Below are positions 42,045 through 51,314 of a stretch of 64,000 bases of DNA, piece after piece; the first letter of the stretch is position 1; the number at the start of each line of letters is the position of its first letter. The stretch spans positions 80,061-144,060 of the forward strand of contig JAWKVW010000009.1 of NCBI GenBank assembly GCA_041397845.1, read 5' to 3'. The notes beneath the pieces are model-generated. The model was not told the origin of the DNA, made no database searches, and was given only the letters and a program-made list of their open reading frames with translations. The position numbers and the translations under genes are program-made. This DNA comes from JAKPQE01 sp041397845 (GTDB lineage: Bacteria > Pseudomonadota > Alphaproteobacteria > Rhizobiales > JAKPQE01).

Positions 42045-42722
42045 GTGGCAAATCCGTGTTATCTGCGTCGCGTCGCCCTGGCGCCGCTGCTCCTCGGGCT
42101 CAGGATCGCACTGGCGTCTCCGGCTGTCGCGGAGACCGGCGGCAAGACCGGGGAGGCGGACATGCCGACCGCGCTCGACCGGCTGATCGACCGCGAGGCA
42201 CCGGGAACGGCGGCGCAGGAAGCCGAAAAGGCGCTGGCGCCAACGACCAGCCAGCCGGTCGGCGAAGGCATGGCGGCCGAGCCGACGGCAGGAGCCGAGC
42301 GGCCTGCCGGTGCCGCGATTCGTCTCGCTGAAGTCGAACCGCGTCAATGTGCGCGTCGGGCCGGGGCGGCTACGAGGTCTCCTGGGTGCTCCATGCGCGG
42401 CGGGCTGCCGGTCGAGGTCATCCAGGAATTCGAGAACTGGCGGCGGGTGCGCGATCTGGAAGGGGCGGAGGGCTGGGTGTTCCACAGCCTCGTTTCAGGA
42501 CGGCGCACGGCGCTCGTCGCGCCCTGGGAAAAGGGGCTGCCGCTGACGCTGCACAAGACAGCGGTCGTGACGTCCGATATCGCCGCGCTGCTTGAGCCCG
42601 GGGTGCTTGCCGATGTCGCCGAATGCACCGGCGACTGGTGCCTTCTGACGGGCGATGCGTTTTCCGGCTGGATCGAGCAGAACAAGCTCTGGGGCGTCTA
42701 TCCGGGCGAGCGCTTCGACTGA
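42045..42722 (+). CDS. Exported SH3-domain protein (frame interrupted)
   Basis: About 225 aa. The N-terminal signal peptide is VALAPLLLGLRIALASPAVAE. The mature part has a bacterial SH3 domain: PRFVSLKSNRVNVRVGPGR, GYEVSWVLHARGLPVEVIQEFENWRRVRDLEGAEGWVFHSLVSG, and a second SH3-like unit to the end (WCLLTGDAFSGWIEQNKLWGVYP). Three frame breaks lie between 42290 and 42400. Such proteins bind the cell wall or metal ions in the periplasm; the exact role is unknown. GTG 42045 start. Confidence 0.75.
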   Translation: MANPCYLRRVALAPLLLGLRIALASPAVAETGGKTGEADMPTALDRLIDREAPGTAAQEAEKALAPTTSQPVGEGMAAEPTAGAERPAGAAIRLAEVEPRQCARRAGAATRSPGCSMRGGLPVEVIQEFENWRRVRDLEGAEGWVFHSLVSGRRTALVAPWEKGLPLTLHKTAVVTSDIAALLEPGVLADVAECTGDWCLLTGDAFSGWIEQNKLWGVYPGERFD

Positions 42723-42860
42723 TCGCTGCCGGCCTGCCGTCTCGACGACCGACTTTTTCAGCCACATGACATCCAGTCCGCGGGGACGAAACCGGCGCGC
42801 GAGCGGACCCGCGCGCCGTCAATCCTGCTGCCGATGCCTTTGCCGAGCGTGTGGCGCGGC

Positions 42861-43685
42861 TCAGGCGTCGACGGGTTCGACCACCTTTCGATAAAGGTGC
42901 CAGGTGGCGTGGCCGAGCACGGGCAGCACCATGAAGTGGCCGAGGAAGAACGGCAGCGAGCCGATGATCAGCCACATGAAGACGATGGCGGCCCAGCTCA
43001 GCATGGAGACCGGGTTGGCGGTCACGGCGCGCACGCTGGTGATCATCGCGGTGATGAAGTCGACATCGCGATCGAGCAGCAGCGGGAAGGAGATGACCGT
43101 CAGCGAGAACAGCACCAGCGAGACGATGAGGCCGATGACGTTGCCGAGCACGAGGAACAGCAGGCCCTCGGGCGTCGAGACGAGGACGTCGAGGAACTCC
43201 GTCATCGAGGTGAACGACTGGAAGCCGAGCAGGACGGCCAGCAGCAGGCGCACCTGATACATCCAGACGATCAGCATGAAGACGGTGACAAAGGCCATCC
43301 AGCCGAGCTCGGTGCCGCGCTGGGCGTAGACGACGCTGAGGACGCGGCCCCAGCTCAGCGGTTCGTTGTTCTCGAGCCGGCGGCTGACTTCATAAAGGCC
43401 GGCGGCGACGAACGGGCCGATGAGGGCGAATCCGGCAGCCATCGGATAAGCGAGATAGCCCATGCCGAGATTGAAGGCGGTGAGCACGATCGCCATGCCG
43501 CCAATGGCGAAAATGCCGCCGAAAAACAGGCCGTAGACAGGGGCGCGCTGAAAATCGCGCAGGCCGCCGGCAAGGGCATCGCCGACGTCGGAAATGTGGA
43601 TGTCGCGGATCTTCGGGTCGGCTTTGCGAACCGTGGTCTCCGGGATCGCTCCCGGCGTGGTGCTCAGGTCAGGGGCTTCGGCCAT
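42861..43685 (-). CDS. DUF2189 integral membrane protein
   Basis: A 274-aa protein with six or so membrane segments (GLFFGGIFAIGGMAIVLTAF, YPMAAGFALIGPFVAAGLYEV, MAFVTVFMLIVWMYQVRLLLAVLL, GNVIGLIVSLVLFSLTVISFPLLL, MLSWAAIVFMWLIIGSLPFFLGHFMV). The soluble N-terminal part has KIRDIHISDVGDALAGGLRDFQRAP, the DUF2189 hallmark. Function unknown. ATG 43685 has AGAGG 8 bp upstream. Monocistronic; upstream lies a divergent K+ channel gene. Confidence 0.85.
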   Translation of the reverse strand: MAEAPDLSTTPGAIPETTVRKADPKIRDIHISDVGDALAGGLRDFQRAPVYGLFFGGIFAIGGMAIVLTAFNLGMGYLAYPMAAGFALIGPFVAAGLYEVSRRLENNEPLSWGRVLSVVYAQRGTELGWMAFVTVFMLIVWMYQVRLLLAVLLGFQSFTSMTEFLDVLVSTPEGLLFLVLGNVIGLIVSLVLFSLTVISFPLLLDRDVDFITAMITSVRAVTANPVSMLSWAAIVFMWLIIGSLPFFLGHFMVLPVLGHATWHLYRKVVEPVDA

Positions 43686-43906
43686 TGGCATTTCCTCTCG
43701 CGTCTGTCTTATGTGCGACAAGTTGGCGCACTAAAGGATATGCTCCAAAAGGCGAAAATGAAAAGCGGAATTATTCAAAAGTAGTCTGGTGGGGAAAACG
43801 CAGGCATCGGGCGAGTTGAGGTTCCGCCCGCGGCAGGGCGATGACGGGCTTGTTTCACGAGGCTGGAGACGTATCCTCGCAGTCGTTCAACGGGGGGCGG
43901 CAGGAC

Positions 43907-44704
43907 ATGTCGGAAGAAGCGGGGGGAGCCGTCGAGCGCGGGCTGCGGCCGATGTTGCGGCATCTCTATTACGGCCATTCGGACAAGGCCCGGCTGTTCC
44001 GCTACGGACTGCTCGCGTTCGATGTGACGACCGTCGTCTTTTTCATCGTGTCGTCGATGATCGATCACGATGCGCCGTATACGGTGGTGAATTTCATCAT
44101 CCTTGCCGTGCTCATTGCCGATTTCGCAGCGCGCATGCTGATTGCCAACCGGCCGGTGCGGTTCCTGCTGACGTTCGGCTCGCTGGCGGATCTCGTGGTG
44201 ATTGCCTCGCTCGTTGCGCCGCTGTTTTTCGAGAACCTCGCCTTCCTCCGGATCGTGCGGATGCTGCGGCTGCTGCGCTCCTATCATGTGCTGCGCGAGC
44301 TGCGGCAGGAGTTCCCCGCCTTCCGCCAGCACGAGGAGGTCATCCAGTCGAGCGTCAATCTCGCCGTCTTCGTGTTCATGATCACCGCCGTCGTCTATGT
44401 GCTCGAAGGGCACCGCAATCCGGCGATCAACAACTATATGGATGCGCTCTATTTCACGGTGACGACGCTGACGACGACGGGCTTTGGCGACATCACCATG
44501 CAGGACACGCTGGGGCGGTTCGTCGCCGTGGTGATCATGGTGTTCGGCGTCGCCCTGTTCCTGCGGCTCGTCCAGACGATCTTCCGGCCGCAGAAGGTGC
44601 GCTACACCTGTCCGGAATGCGGCCTCAACAGGCACGAGCCGGACGCCGTCCACTGCAAGCATTGCGGCCACACGGTGAAAATCCCGACCGAAGGCGAGTG
44701 GTAA
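43907..44704 (+). CDS. Voltage-gated potassium channel with C-terminal zinc ribbon
   Basis: A 265-aa protein. S1-S4 include an Arg-rich voltage sensor (FLRIVRMLRLLRSYHVLRELR, about 120-140). The pore helix and selectivity filter are DALYFTVTTLTTTGFGDIT (TGFGD, a K+ type filter), followed by S6 (VAVVIMVFGVALFLRLVQTIF). The tail carries a C-X2-C...C-X2-C ribbon (CPECGLNRHEPDAVHCKHCG), unusual for bacterial K+ channels and possibly a metal- or redox-sensing gate. ATG 43907 is preferred over an upstream ATG for spacing to GGGGGG. Confidence 0.85.
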   Translation: MSEEAGGAVERGLRPMLRHLYYGHSDKARLFRYGLLAFDVTTVVFFIVSSMIDHDAPYTVVNFIILAVLIADFAARMLIANRPVRFLLTFGSLADLVVIASLVAPLFFENLAFLRIVRMLRLLRSYHVLRELRQEFPAFRQHEEVIQSSVNLAVFVFMITAVVYVLEGHRNPAINNYMDALYFTVTTLTTTGFGDITMQDTLGRFVAVVIMVFGVALFLRLVQTIFRPQKVRYTCPECGLNRHEPDAVHCKHCGHTVKIPTEGEW

Positions 44705-44769
44705 GGCGGGGCCAAGGCGCTGATCGTCTGGCGCGCGCGGTGGCGTTCGCGATCGAGGCTGGGCAGCGA

Positions 44770-45426
44770 TCAGATGTCTGTCTTCTGCTTGCCGTAGGTT
44801 CGGAATTTCTCGATGACCCTTGCCATTTCGGCCTTGTCGAGGAGGGCGGGGGTGCCGGCCTGCAGGGTGATGAGGTATTGCGCGGCGAGGGCCTCGACCT
44901 CGACGGCAAGGCCGAGCGCCTTTTTCAATGTCGGGCCGTAGACGATCTGGCCGTGATTGCCGAGGAGGCAGGCGCGGCGCGGGCCGAGGGCGGCGAGCAT
45001 CGCCCTTGAAAGTTCCTCGGTGCCGAAGGTGGCGTAGGGCGCGCAGAGGATTTCGTCGCCGCCGGCGGCCGCGACCATGTAGTGGAACGCCGGAATGCCG
45101 CGCCGGAGGCAGGCGAGGGCCGTGGCATTCATCGAGTGGACATGGACGACGGCCATTGCCTCGGGCCGGCTCGCATAGATGTCGCGATGCATGCGCCATT
45201 CGCTCGAGGGCAGCCAGTCGCCCGAGAACGTGCCGTCAAGGCCGACGGCAACGATCTGGCCAGGCGCCATTTCGTCATAGGCAACGCCCGAGGGCGTGAT
45301 GAGGAAGCCGTCGCCCTGGCGCAGGCTGACATTGCCGGCCGTGCCGTGGTTGATGCCAAGGGTGTTGGTGGCCAGCGCGGCCTCGATCACGGCGCGGCGC
45401 AGGTCCTCGTCGGCGCTGTCGGTCAT
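44770..45426 (-). CDS. Class II aldolase/adducin family protein, likely methylthioribulose-1-phosphate aldolase
   Basis: A 218-aa zinc aldolase of the fuculose-phosphate aldolase fold: NTLGINHGTAGNVSLRQGDGFLITPSG (phosphate-binding), metal histidines in VVHVHSMNATAL and LLGNHGQIVYG. It lies 55 bp after mtnA on the same strand. Pairing with MtnA suggests it cleaves 5-methylthioribulose-1-phosphate (the DHAP-shunt type aldolase) rather than fuculose-phosphate; this is inference from context. Start ATG 45426 with GAGAGGAAG upstream. Confidence 0.8.
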   Translation of the reverse strand: MTDSADEDLRRAVIEAALATNTLGINHGTAGNVSLRQGDGFLITPSGVAYDEMAPGQIVAVGLDGTFSGDWLPSSEWRMHRDIYASRPEAMAVVHVHSMNATALACLRRGIPAFHYMVAAAGGDEILCAPYATFGTEELSRAMLAALGPRRACLLGNHGQIVYGPTLKKALGLAVEVEALAAQYLITLQAGTPALLDKAEMARVIEKFRTYGKQKTDI

Positions 45427-45481
45427 GTCGGGCTTCCTCTCTCGGGGTGGCGGTCGGGCGCGATGGTCTGGTGCGGCGCGT

Positions 45482-46579
45482 TCAGGCGAGGCGTTCAGGG
45501 AAGGCGGCGGCGATCGCTTCCTCGTTTGCCGCGATGACGCCGCGCTCGGTGACGAGCGCCGTCACGAGGCGGGCCGGCGTGACGTCGAACGCATAGTTGG
45601 CGACGGGGCTGGCCGGCGGCGTGACGGTGACCGTGACGACTTCGCCGTCCCGGCCGAGGCCGGCGATTTCGGACACCTCGGCGCCGGCCCGTTCCTCGAT
45701 CGGGATTTCGGCGACGCCGTCGCGGACGCGGAAGTCGATCGTCGGCGAGGGCAGGGCGACATAGAAGGGCACGCCATTGTCCCTCGCCGCGAGCGCCTTC
45801 AGGTAGGTGCCGATCTTGTTGCAGACATCGCCGCAGGCGGTGGTGCGGTCGGTGCCGACGATGACCATGTCAACGAGACCGTGCTGCATCAGGTGGCCGC
45901 CGACATTGTCGACGATGACAGTGTGCGGCACGCCATGATGGCCGAGCTCCCAGGCGGTCAGCGATGCGCCCTGATTGCGCGGCCGGGTTTCGTCGACCCA
46001 GACATGGACCGGGATGCCGGCGTCATGGGCCATGTAGACCGGTGCGGTCGCCGTGCCCCAGTCGACGGTGGCGAGCCAGCCGGCGTTGCAATGGGTGAGG
46101 ATGCGGACCGGTTCGCCGGGCGCCTTGGTGGCGGCAATCTGCTCGATGATGGCAAGACCGTGGCGGCCGATGGCGGCGTTGATCTCGACGTCTTCCTCGC
46201 AGATCGCGGCGGCCTCCGCATAAGCCGCAGCCTCGCGTTCGGCCGGCGGCATCGGCGCGAGGCGGGCGCGCATCCGGTCAAGCGCCCAGCGCAGGTTGAT
46301 CGCGGTCGGCCGGGTCGCGGCGAGCATCTCGGCGGCGGCGTCGAGATTGCCGTCGGAAGGGTCGTCGCGCATCGCCAGGGCAAGGCCATAGGCGGCGGTT
46401 GCGCCAATCAACGGGGCGCCGCGCACGACCATGTTGCGGATGGCCTCGCCGGCCTCGGCCGCCGTTTCCAGCCGCAGGATCTCGAAGCGGTGGGGAAAGC
46501 GGGTCTGGTCGATGACCTCGACCGAGCGGCCGTCGCGGCCGGTCCAGATGGTGCGGAAGGGAATGCCGTCGACTTTCAT
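45482..46579 (-). CDS. mtnA: Methylthioribose-1-phosphate isomerase MtnA
   Basis: A 365-aa enzyme of the eIF2B-like family. It has RNMVVRGAPLIGATAAYGLALA, LTHCNAGWLATVDWGTATAP (catalytic cysteine), MVIVGTDRTTACGDVCNKIGTYLKALAA (catalytic aspartate) and FYVALPSPTIDF. It converts methylthioribose-1-P to methylthioribulose-1-P in the salvage of methylthioadenosine. Start ATG 46579 after GGGGGCAGG. No mtnB, C, D, E or K is visible nearby, so the pathway continues with the aldolase or elsewhere. Confidence 0.93.
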   Translation of the reverse strand: MKVDGIPFRTIWTGRDGRSVEVIDQTRFPHRFEILRLETAAEAGEAIRNMVVRGAPLIGATAAYGLALAMRDDPSDGNLDAAAEMLAATRPTAINLRWALDRMRARLAPMPPAEREAAAYAEAAAICEEDVEINAAIGRHGLAIIEQIAATKAPGEPVRILTHCNAGWLATVDWGTATAPVYMAHDAGIPVHVWVDETRPRNQGASLTAWELGHHGVPHTVIVDNVGGHLMQHGLVDMVIVGTDRTTACGDVCNKIGTYLKALAARDNGVPFYVALPSPTIDFRVRDGVAEIPIEERAGAEVSEIAGLGRDGEVVTVTVTPPASPVANYAFDVTPARLVTALVTERGVIAANEEAIAAAFPERLA

Positions 46580-46913
46580 CCTGCCCCCGTTCGGCGATTG
46601 GTGCGGCGCCCCGATGGGGGCAAGCCGCAACCGTAAAGCGGGATGACGACAATTGGAATTCCGGATCGGCAGGGAGGAGGCCCCTGGTCGTTGCCGGCAG
46701 CGGAAATTGTAGAGTCGGCTGAAGGGTCTCGGGGCGATTGCTGGGAAAGTGATTCCGCCATTTGGCGCATTTCGCGACGAGTGGCTGGTCGTGGCGCGCC
46801 GGGTGGCCGCGGCCTCGTTAGGCGCTGTCGTGGTGGCGCCGGAAGACGCATGGGCGGCGAAAACCATTTCCGGTCAGCCTCTTCGGACAAGAGACTGAGA
46901 AACTGATTCGAGT
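46580..46913. other. Intergenic region upstream of mtnA
   Basis: About 334 bp between ybaK and mtnA, both on the minus strand. It should hold the mtnA promoter and possibly leader; no riboswitch fold, repeat or RNA gene was recognised. Confidence 0.35.
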
Positions 46914-47390
46914 TCAGGTGACGTCGATGATCTCTGCGCCGGCGGCCTTGGCGAGGGCGGCGGGCGCGGTGCGGAAGACGCAGCGGGGCGTGCCGGCGGC
47001 GGCCCAGATGACGTCATAGCCAAGGAGGTCGCGGTCCATGCAGGTGCGCAGCTTCGTTGCGTGGCCGAGCGGGGGAATGCCGCCGATGGCATAGCCGGTG
47101 ACCTCGCGCACATAGTCGGCGTCCGGCCGCTTCAGCTTTTCGCCGAGCGTTGCGGCGATGCCCTTCTCGTTGACGCGATTGCTGCCGGAAACCAGGAGGA
47201 GCACCGGGTCGCCGCTGGTCGCGCCGCGAAAGATCAGCGACTTGACGATCTGGGCAACGGTGCAGCCGCAGGCCGCGGCCGCTTCCTCGGCGGTGCGGGT
47301 CGAGGCGGCCATTTCGACGACCTCGGCGGAAAGGCCGGCGGCTTGGGCGGCGTCGGCGAAGCGGCGGGCGCTGGACGGCAGTTCGGTCAT
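46914..47390 (-). CDS. YbaK/ProX-family aminoacyl-tRNA deacylase-like protein
   Basis: A 158-aa protein of the YbaK/EbsC family: the conserved lysine in QIVKSLIFRG, GSNRVNEKGIAATLG, and the GYAIGGIPPLGH motif. Members hydrolyse mischarged tRNA such as Cys-tRNAPro or Ala-tRNAPro; specificity is not readable here. Start ATG 47390 with GGGAGAC upstream. Single gene, divergent from the following coiled-coil protein. Confidence 0.88.
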   Translation of the reverse strand: MTELPSSARRFADAAQAAGLSAEVVEMAASTRTAEEAAAACGCTVAQIVKSLIFRGATSGDPVLLLVSGSNRVNEKGIAATLGEKLKRPDADYVREVTGYAIGGIPPLGHATKLRTCMDRDLLGYDVIWAAAGTPRCVFRTAPAALAKAAGAEIIDVT

Positions 47391-47518
47391 CGTCGTCTCC
47401 CTGTCTGACTTCTGCGGTTTTATCGGTGCGCGGGCCGGGGCGGCAAGGCTTGCAGTGGCGTTCGGCCGATGTTCCCCTTATCTTTGGCGCGGGGAGGCTG
47501 CCGACGGAGGGTGAACCG

Positions 47519-48133
47519 ATGGACCAGGCGGTCATCAAGGACGAGGCAGAGACAGTGCGCGACCTGCCGCGCCTCAAGGACGCGATCCGCAAGGTGAAGC
47601 TTGCGGAGGCGGAACGCGCCGACGTCATCGTCGAGCTGCGCGAGGCCGAGCGGGTGCGGCTCGAGGTCGTGTTGCAGAAGCTCGAGGGCGTCGTCGGCGA
47701 CTTGCCGGCGGACGACGACCAGTTCGAGCTGGCAATCGTGCCCGGCAACACGCCGAAGCTCTGGGTCGATGTGACCGGCTTTGTCGTCATGGGGCGCGAC
47801 AAGCGAACCTACCGGTTTTTGAAGGACACGCGGCTCGGGCGGGTGGTGCTCGCCGAGAGCACGGATGCCGACGAGATCGCCGAGCGGATCACCGAGTATG
47901 TCGCGGCGCGGATCGTTGCCCGGGAACGGGCGCTCGCGGCTGAGGAATTGCGGCCGGCCCGGGAAGTGGCGCCAACGCCGGCCGGCGGGCCGGCAAAGGC
48001 GAGCATTCCGGCGATTGCCGAGGCCACGCCGGTGCGGCCGTCGACGGCGCGGGTCGTCGTTGCCTTCGTGACAGGTCTGGTGATCGGCGGCCTTGCGGTC
48101 GCGGCCTATTTCGGCGCGACGCCAACGCCGTAG
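47519..48133 (+). CDS. Unrecognised protein with C-terminal membrane anchor
   Basis: A 204-aa protein. The N-terminal 60 residues are charged and helical (RKVKLAEAERADVIVELREAERVRLEVVLQKLEG), likely coiled coil. A central alpha/beta region follows (DDDQFELAIVPGNTPKLWVDVTGFVVMGRDKRTYRFL), then a Pro/Ala linker and one membrane helix (VVVAFVTGLVIGGLAVAAYFG) at the end. A tail-anchored inner-membrane protein facing the cytoplasm is the best reading. I do not recognise the family. ATG 47519 after GGAGGG. Confidence 0.7.
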   Translation: MDQAVIKDEAETVRDLPRLKDAIRKVKLAEAERADVIVELREAERVRLEVVLQKLEGVVGDLPADDDQFELAIVPGNTPKLWVDVTGFVVMGRDKRTYRFLKDTRLGRVVLAESTDADEIAERITEYVAARIVARERALAAEELRPAREVAPTPAGGPAKASIPAIAEATPVRPSTARVVVAFVTGLVIGGLAVAAYFGATPTP

Positions 48134-48211
48134 CTCGGCAGGTCCCTGAATAGGTTGCGGCAAGCGGCCCGGGATCTTTTCAGTCCGGGGCTGCGAGGGT
48201 CCCGCTGGTTC

Positions 48212-48420
48212 TGTATGTAATCACTAGATTATTGGTTTAGTTGAGAATTGTTCAAATTGACAATTATTAATTAAATATTTCGCATCTTCGCATTTATGCC
48301 TGTTTGTCACGACAATTTGTCAATATTCATGAAATTATTTCAGCGGCGATCCGTCACTTAGGCGTTTAGTTTTGATTTTCTATACTTATGTTGTGACGCA
48401 AGAAAACGTAAATCCGCGTA
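48212..48420. promoter_or_regulatory. AT-rich control region upstream of the pentaheme cytochrome
   Basis: The 463-bp gap before the cytochrome gene contains about 200 bp that are far more AT-rich than the rest of the window. It holds ATTGACAA at 48256-48263, its inverse TTGTCAAT at 48317-48324, and a palindrome GACAATTTGTC at 48311-48321. Candidate operator/promoter region, or the edge of foreign DNA. No gene seen in it. Confidence 0.45.
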
Positions 48421-48596
48421 GATTTCGGGGTGGTCCAGGTATTGTCCTTGTAATGGGCGATTCTGGGGCGGATTCGCTTTGGTGTTCCTTGTTGTCTTGG
48501 GGGCGTCTGGCGGCGGGTGACTGCCGCTGCAGGCAAAGGCGAGTGCCCGGCGTCCGAACTTGCTCGAATGCGACGCGCGCCGGCAAGGAGACGAAA

Positions 48597-50319
48597 ATGA
48601 TTTATCGCAGATCAGTGCAAGTTCTGGCAGGGGGAAGCTTGGCGCTTCTTCTTGCTGCGCCGTTGGCGGTGCGGGCAGAGGTGGCGATGCCCGATTTTCA
48701 GGGGGAGTACTTCTCCGGGTCGGGTATCTGTATTCTCTGCCACACGCAATTGAAGGATGAGGCGGGTAACGACGTTTCGATCGACACCGCATGGCGGGCG
48801 ACGATGATGGGGAATTCCGCGCGCGATCCGTTCTGGCGAATGGTGTTGCGCGGCGAGTTGATTGCCAATCCGGAATTGCGGCCGGTGATCGAGGCAAAAT
48901 GCTCGACCTGCCATATGCCTATGGCCAAGACGACAGCGGCGGTGGACGGCAAGCCGATCGGCATTCTCGACGAAGGGTTCGCCAATCCGTCACATGAACT
49001 CAATCTCATGGCGCTCGACGGCGTGTCCTGCACGCTTTGCCACCAGATTACGCCTGACAAGCTCGGCGAACGGGAGAGCTACACAGGCCACTACACGATT
49101 GCCTCCGTCAAAGCCAAGGAGGCCGGCGGCGAGACGAGCGGGCACGCTACGATCTTCGGTCAGTACATCACCAATCCCGACAAGGCTGCCGAAATGAAGG
49201 TCGGGTCAGGGTTCGATCCGACGCGCAGCCTGCATATCCAGAATTCGGCCCTTTGTGGCACTTGCCACAATCTCTATACGCCCTTCGTCAAGACAAACGG
49301 CGAACTCGGCGAGTATGAGGTTCCCGAGCAGGTACCGTACACGGAATGGGAGCACAGCGCCTACGCGGAACTGCAGTCCTGCCAGACCTGCCACATGCCG
49401 GTCGCGCAAGGCCGGGTCACGCTTTCGATGACGGGCGGCGACCCGCATCACGGCTTCAACCAGCACTCCTTCATCGGCGGCAACTACTACGTTCTCGAGC
49501 TGCTGCGTAAATATGGCGAGGAGCTGCAGACCCCCTGTACATCCTGAGGATTTCGCCGTCAATATCGAGCGGACGCTCGCTTTCCTCAACTCGAATACGG
49601 CGAAGGTCAACATTGATGGCGTTGAGGAGGATCGGCTCGAAGCTCACCTTCCAGGTTCGGGTTCAGTCGGAGACCGGCCACAATTCCCGACGGCCTATCC
49701 GGCCCGGCGTGCCTGGCTGCATACCAGCGTTCTTGATGCCTCAGGTGCGGATCGTTTTCGAATCCGGCGCCGTGCGGGATGACGGCCTCATCGTCGGCAA
49801 TGACGAGGACGAGCAGGAAGCCGCGATCGAGCCGCATCACGACGTCATTACATCGGCTGAGCAGGTGCAGATCTATCAGTGCCAATCTTGTCGACAGTGA
49901 CGGCAAGCCGACGACCACGCTGCTGCTCAGTGCCAAGTACGCAAAGGACAACCGATTCTGCCGAATGGCTTTACAAGGCCAATGCGCCTGACGACATCCA
50001 GGTACTATGGCGCCGCCAAGGAAGATGCCAATTTCCTGTCGCCGGCGGTGACGTTGTGACCTACGCGCTGGAGCTTGGCGAGGCGAAAGGGCCGTTTACG
50101 GTGGAGACGGAATTGCTCTACCAGCCCATGAACTATCGCTGGGTCGAGAATTTGCGCAAGGTCCACGGGACGACGCCAAATGACGAAGCTGAGCGGTTTT
50201 TGCGGCTCCATGCGGAGACGCCGAACAGGCCGGCCGTGATTGCCCAGGACACGAGTGAGGAAGGCGGCACGCTGAAGAATCCGGCCAAGCCTTTCGTGCT
50301 GGAGGTTGCCACGAAGTAA
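48597..50319 (+). CDS. Multiheme (pentaheme) cytochrome c family protein (frame interrupted)
   Basis: A signal peptide (VLAGGSLALLLAAPLAVRA) is followed by five CXXCH heme sites in the first 270 residues: CILCH, CSTCH, CTLCH, CGTCH and CQTCH. Extra histidines (HELNLMALD, DPHHGFNQHSF) could be distal ligands. The C-terminal half is beta-rich with no heme motif (KFPTAYPARRAWLHTSV, TVETELLYQPMNYRW) and is split by at least four frame breaks between 49540 and 50050. It ends with EVATK at 50319. Joined length about 570 aa. A periplasmic electron-transfer role is clear; the partner is unknown. AAGGAG upstream of ATG 48597. Confidence 0.78.
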
Positions 50320-50387
50320 CTCCTCCGATTTCGTGGGAATCCAGCGCTGCGGCCGATCGTTGATCGGCCGCATTTTTCCTTTTCCGC

Positions 50388-51314
50388 CTAGGTGCCGTGC
50401 AGGAGGCGGCGGGCGACCTCGACAATGCCGGAATGGATGTCGCGGAAGCCGCGCTCGACCATCTCGCAATGCCAGTTGCCGGGTTCGCCGGAAATATCGA
50501 AATAGTTGTAGCGGGCCGGTGTCCAGCGGCTGCCGGGGGCCTGCGAGGCGGCGGGAACGCCGACGACGGGCACGGGGCCGGTCGGGCCGCCGAGATATTC
50601 GATGACCGCCTTGTGGGTGTGGCCGTGCAGGATCATTTCGGCGCCGGCGGCGGCGATGGCGGCGCGGAAGCGGCTGCCGCCGACGAGGCGGCGGACCCAG
50701 TCGCCCATCTCGCGCACCGGCGGATGGTGGATCAGCACAACGCGGAACAGGCCCTCATGGCCAAGGTGCTCCAGCGTCTCGCGCAGGCGCATGGCCTGGC
50801 TCTGGTCGAAATGGCCGGTCGCCATCAGTGGCGCGGTGGCGCGGGCGCTCGAGGTGCCGACGATGGCGACCTCGCCGCGGCGGCGGACGTAAGGGAACGA
50901 TACCGTCGTTGCGGACGATTGCGGCACACCGGGTCCGAACGGCGCGTCGTCGTCGCACATGAAATCGCCCCAGTGCTGGCCGGCGCGGGCAATGGCACCG
51001 GGCACATAGGCATCATGATTGCCGGGAACGATGGAAACGTCCTGCGGCTTGCCGAGCGCGGTCAGCCAGGCGCGGGCAAGGGGAAGTTCGGCATCGAGGG
51101 AGAGATTGACGATATCGCCGGTGACCACGATGTGGTCGGGCGCCGAGCGGGCGATGTCCTCCATCAGCGTTTCGAGAACGCCGGAGAGCATCGCGCCGTG
51201 GCGATTGGCGCGCCAGTTCAGATAGCCGAAAGCGCGTTTGGAAACGAGCTCGCGGGTCTGCGGGCGCGGCAAAGGTCCGAGATGCGGGTCTGACAGGTGA
51301 GCAATCGTCGTCAT
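50388..51314 (-). CDS. Calcineurin-like metallophosphoesterase
   Basis: A 308-aa phosphoesterase with the five dimetal motifs: IAHLSDPHLG (D-X-H), VVTGDIVN (GD), VPGNHDAYV (GNHD), LIHHPPV and LHGHTHKAV (GHTH). Related to the CpdA/cyclic-nucleotide phosphodiesterase group by length, but the substrate is open. Cytoplasmic. Start ATG 51314. Convergent with the cytochrome gene. Confidence 0.88.
   Translation of the reverse strand: MTTIAHLSDPHLGPLPRPQTRELVSKRAFGYLNWRANRHGAMLSGVLETLMEDIARSAPDHIVVTGDIVNLSLDAELPLARAWLTALGKPQDVSIVPGNHDAYVPGAIARAGQHWGDFMCDDDAPFGPGVPQSSATTVSFPYVRRRGEVAIVGTSSARATAPLMATGHFDQSQAMRLRETLEHLGHEGLFRVVLIHHPPVREMGDWVRRLVGGSRFRAAIAAAGAEMILHGHTHKAVIEYLGGPTGPVPVVGVPAASQAPGSRWTPARYNYFDISGEPGNWHCEMVERGFRDIHSGIVEVARRLLHGT

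Noticed and set aside
46643..46906. 87-codon plus-strand frame upstream of mtnA
   Set aside because: Ser/Arg/Gly-rich with no ribosome site and no recognisable fold; probably non-coding.
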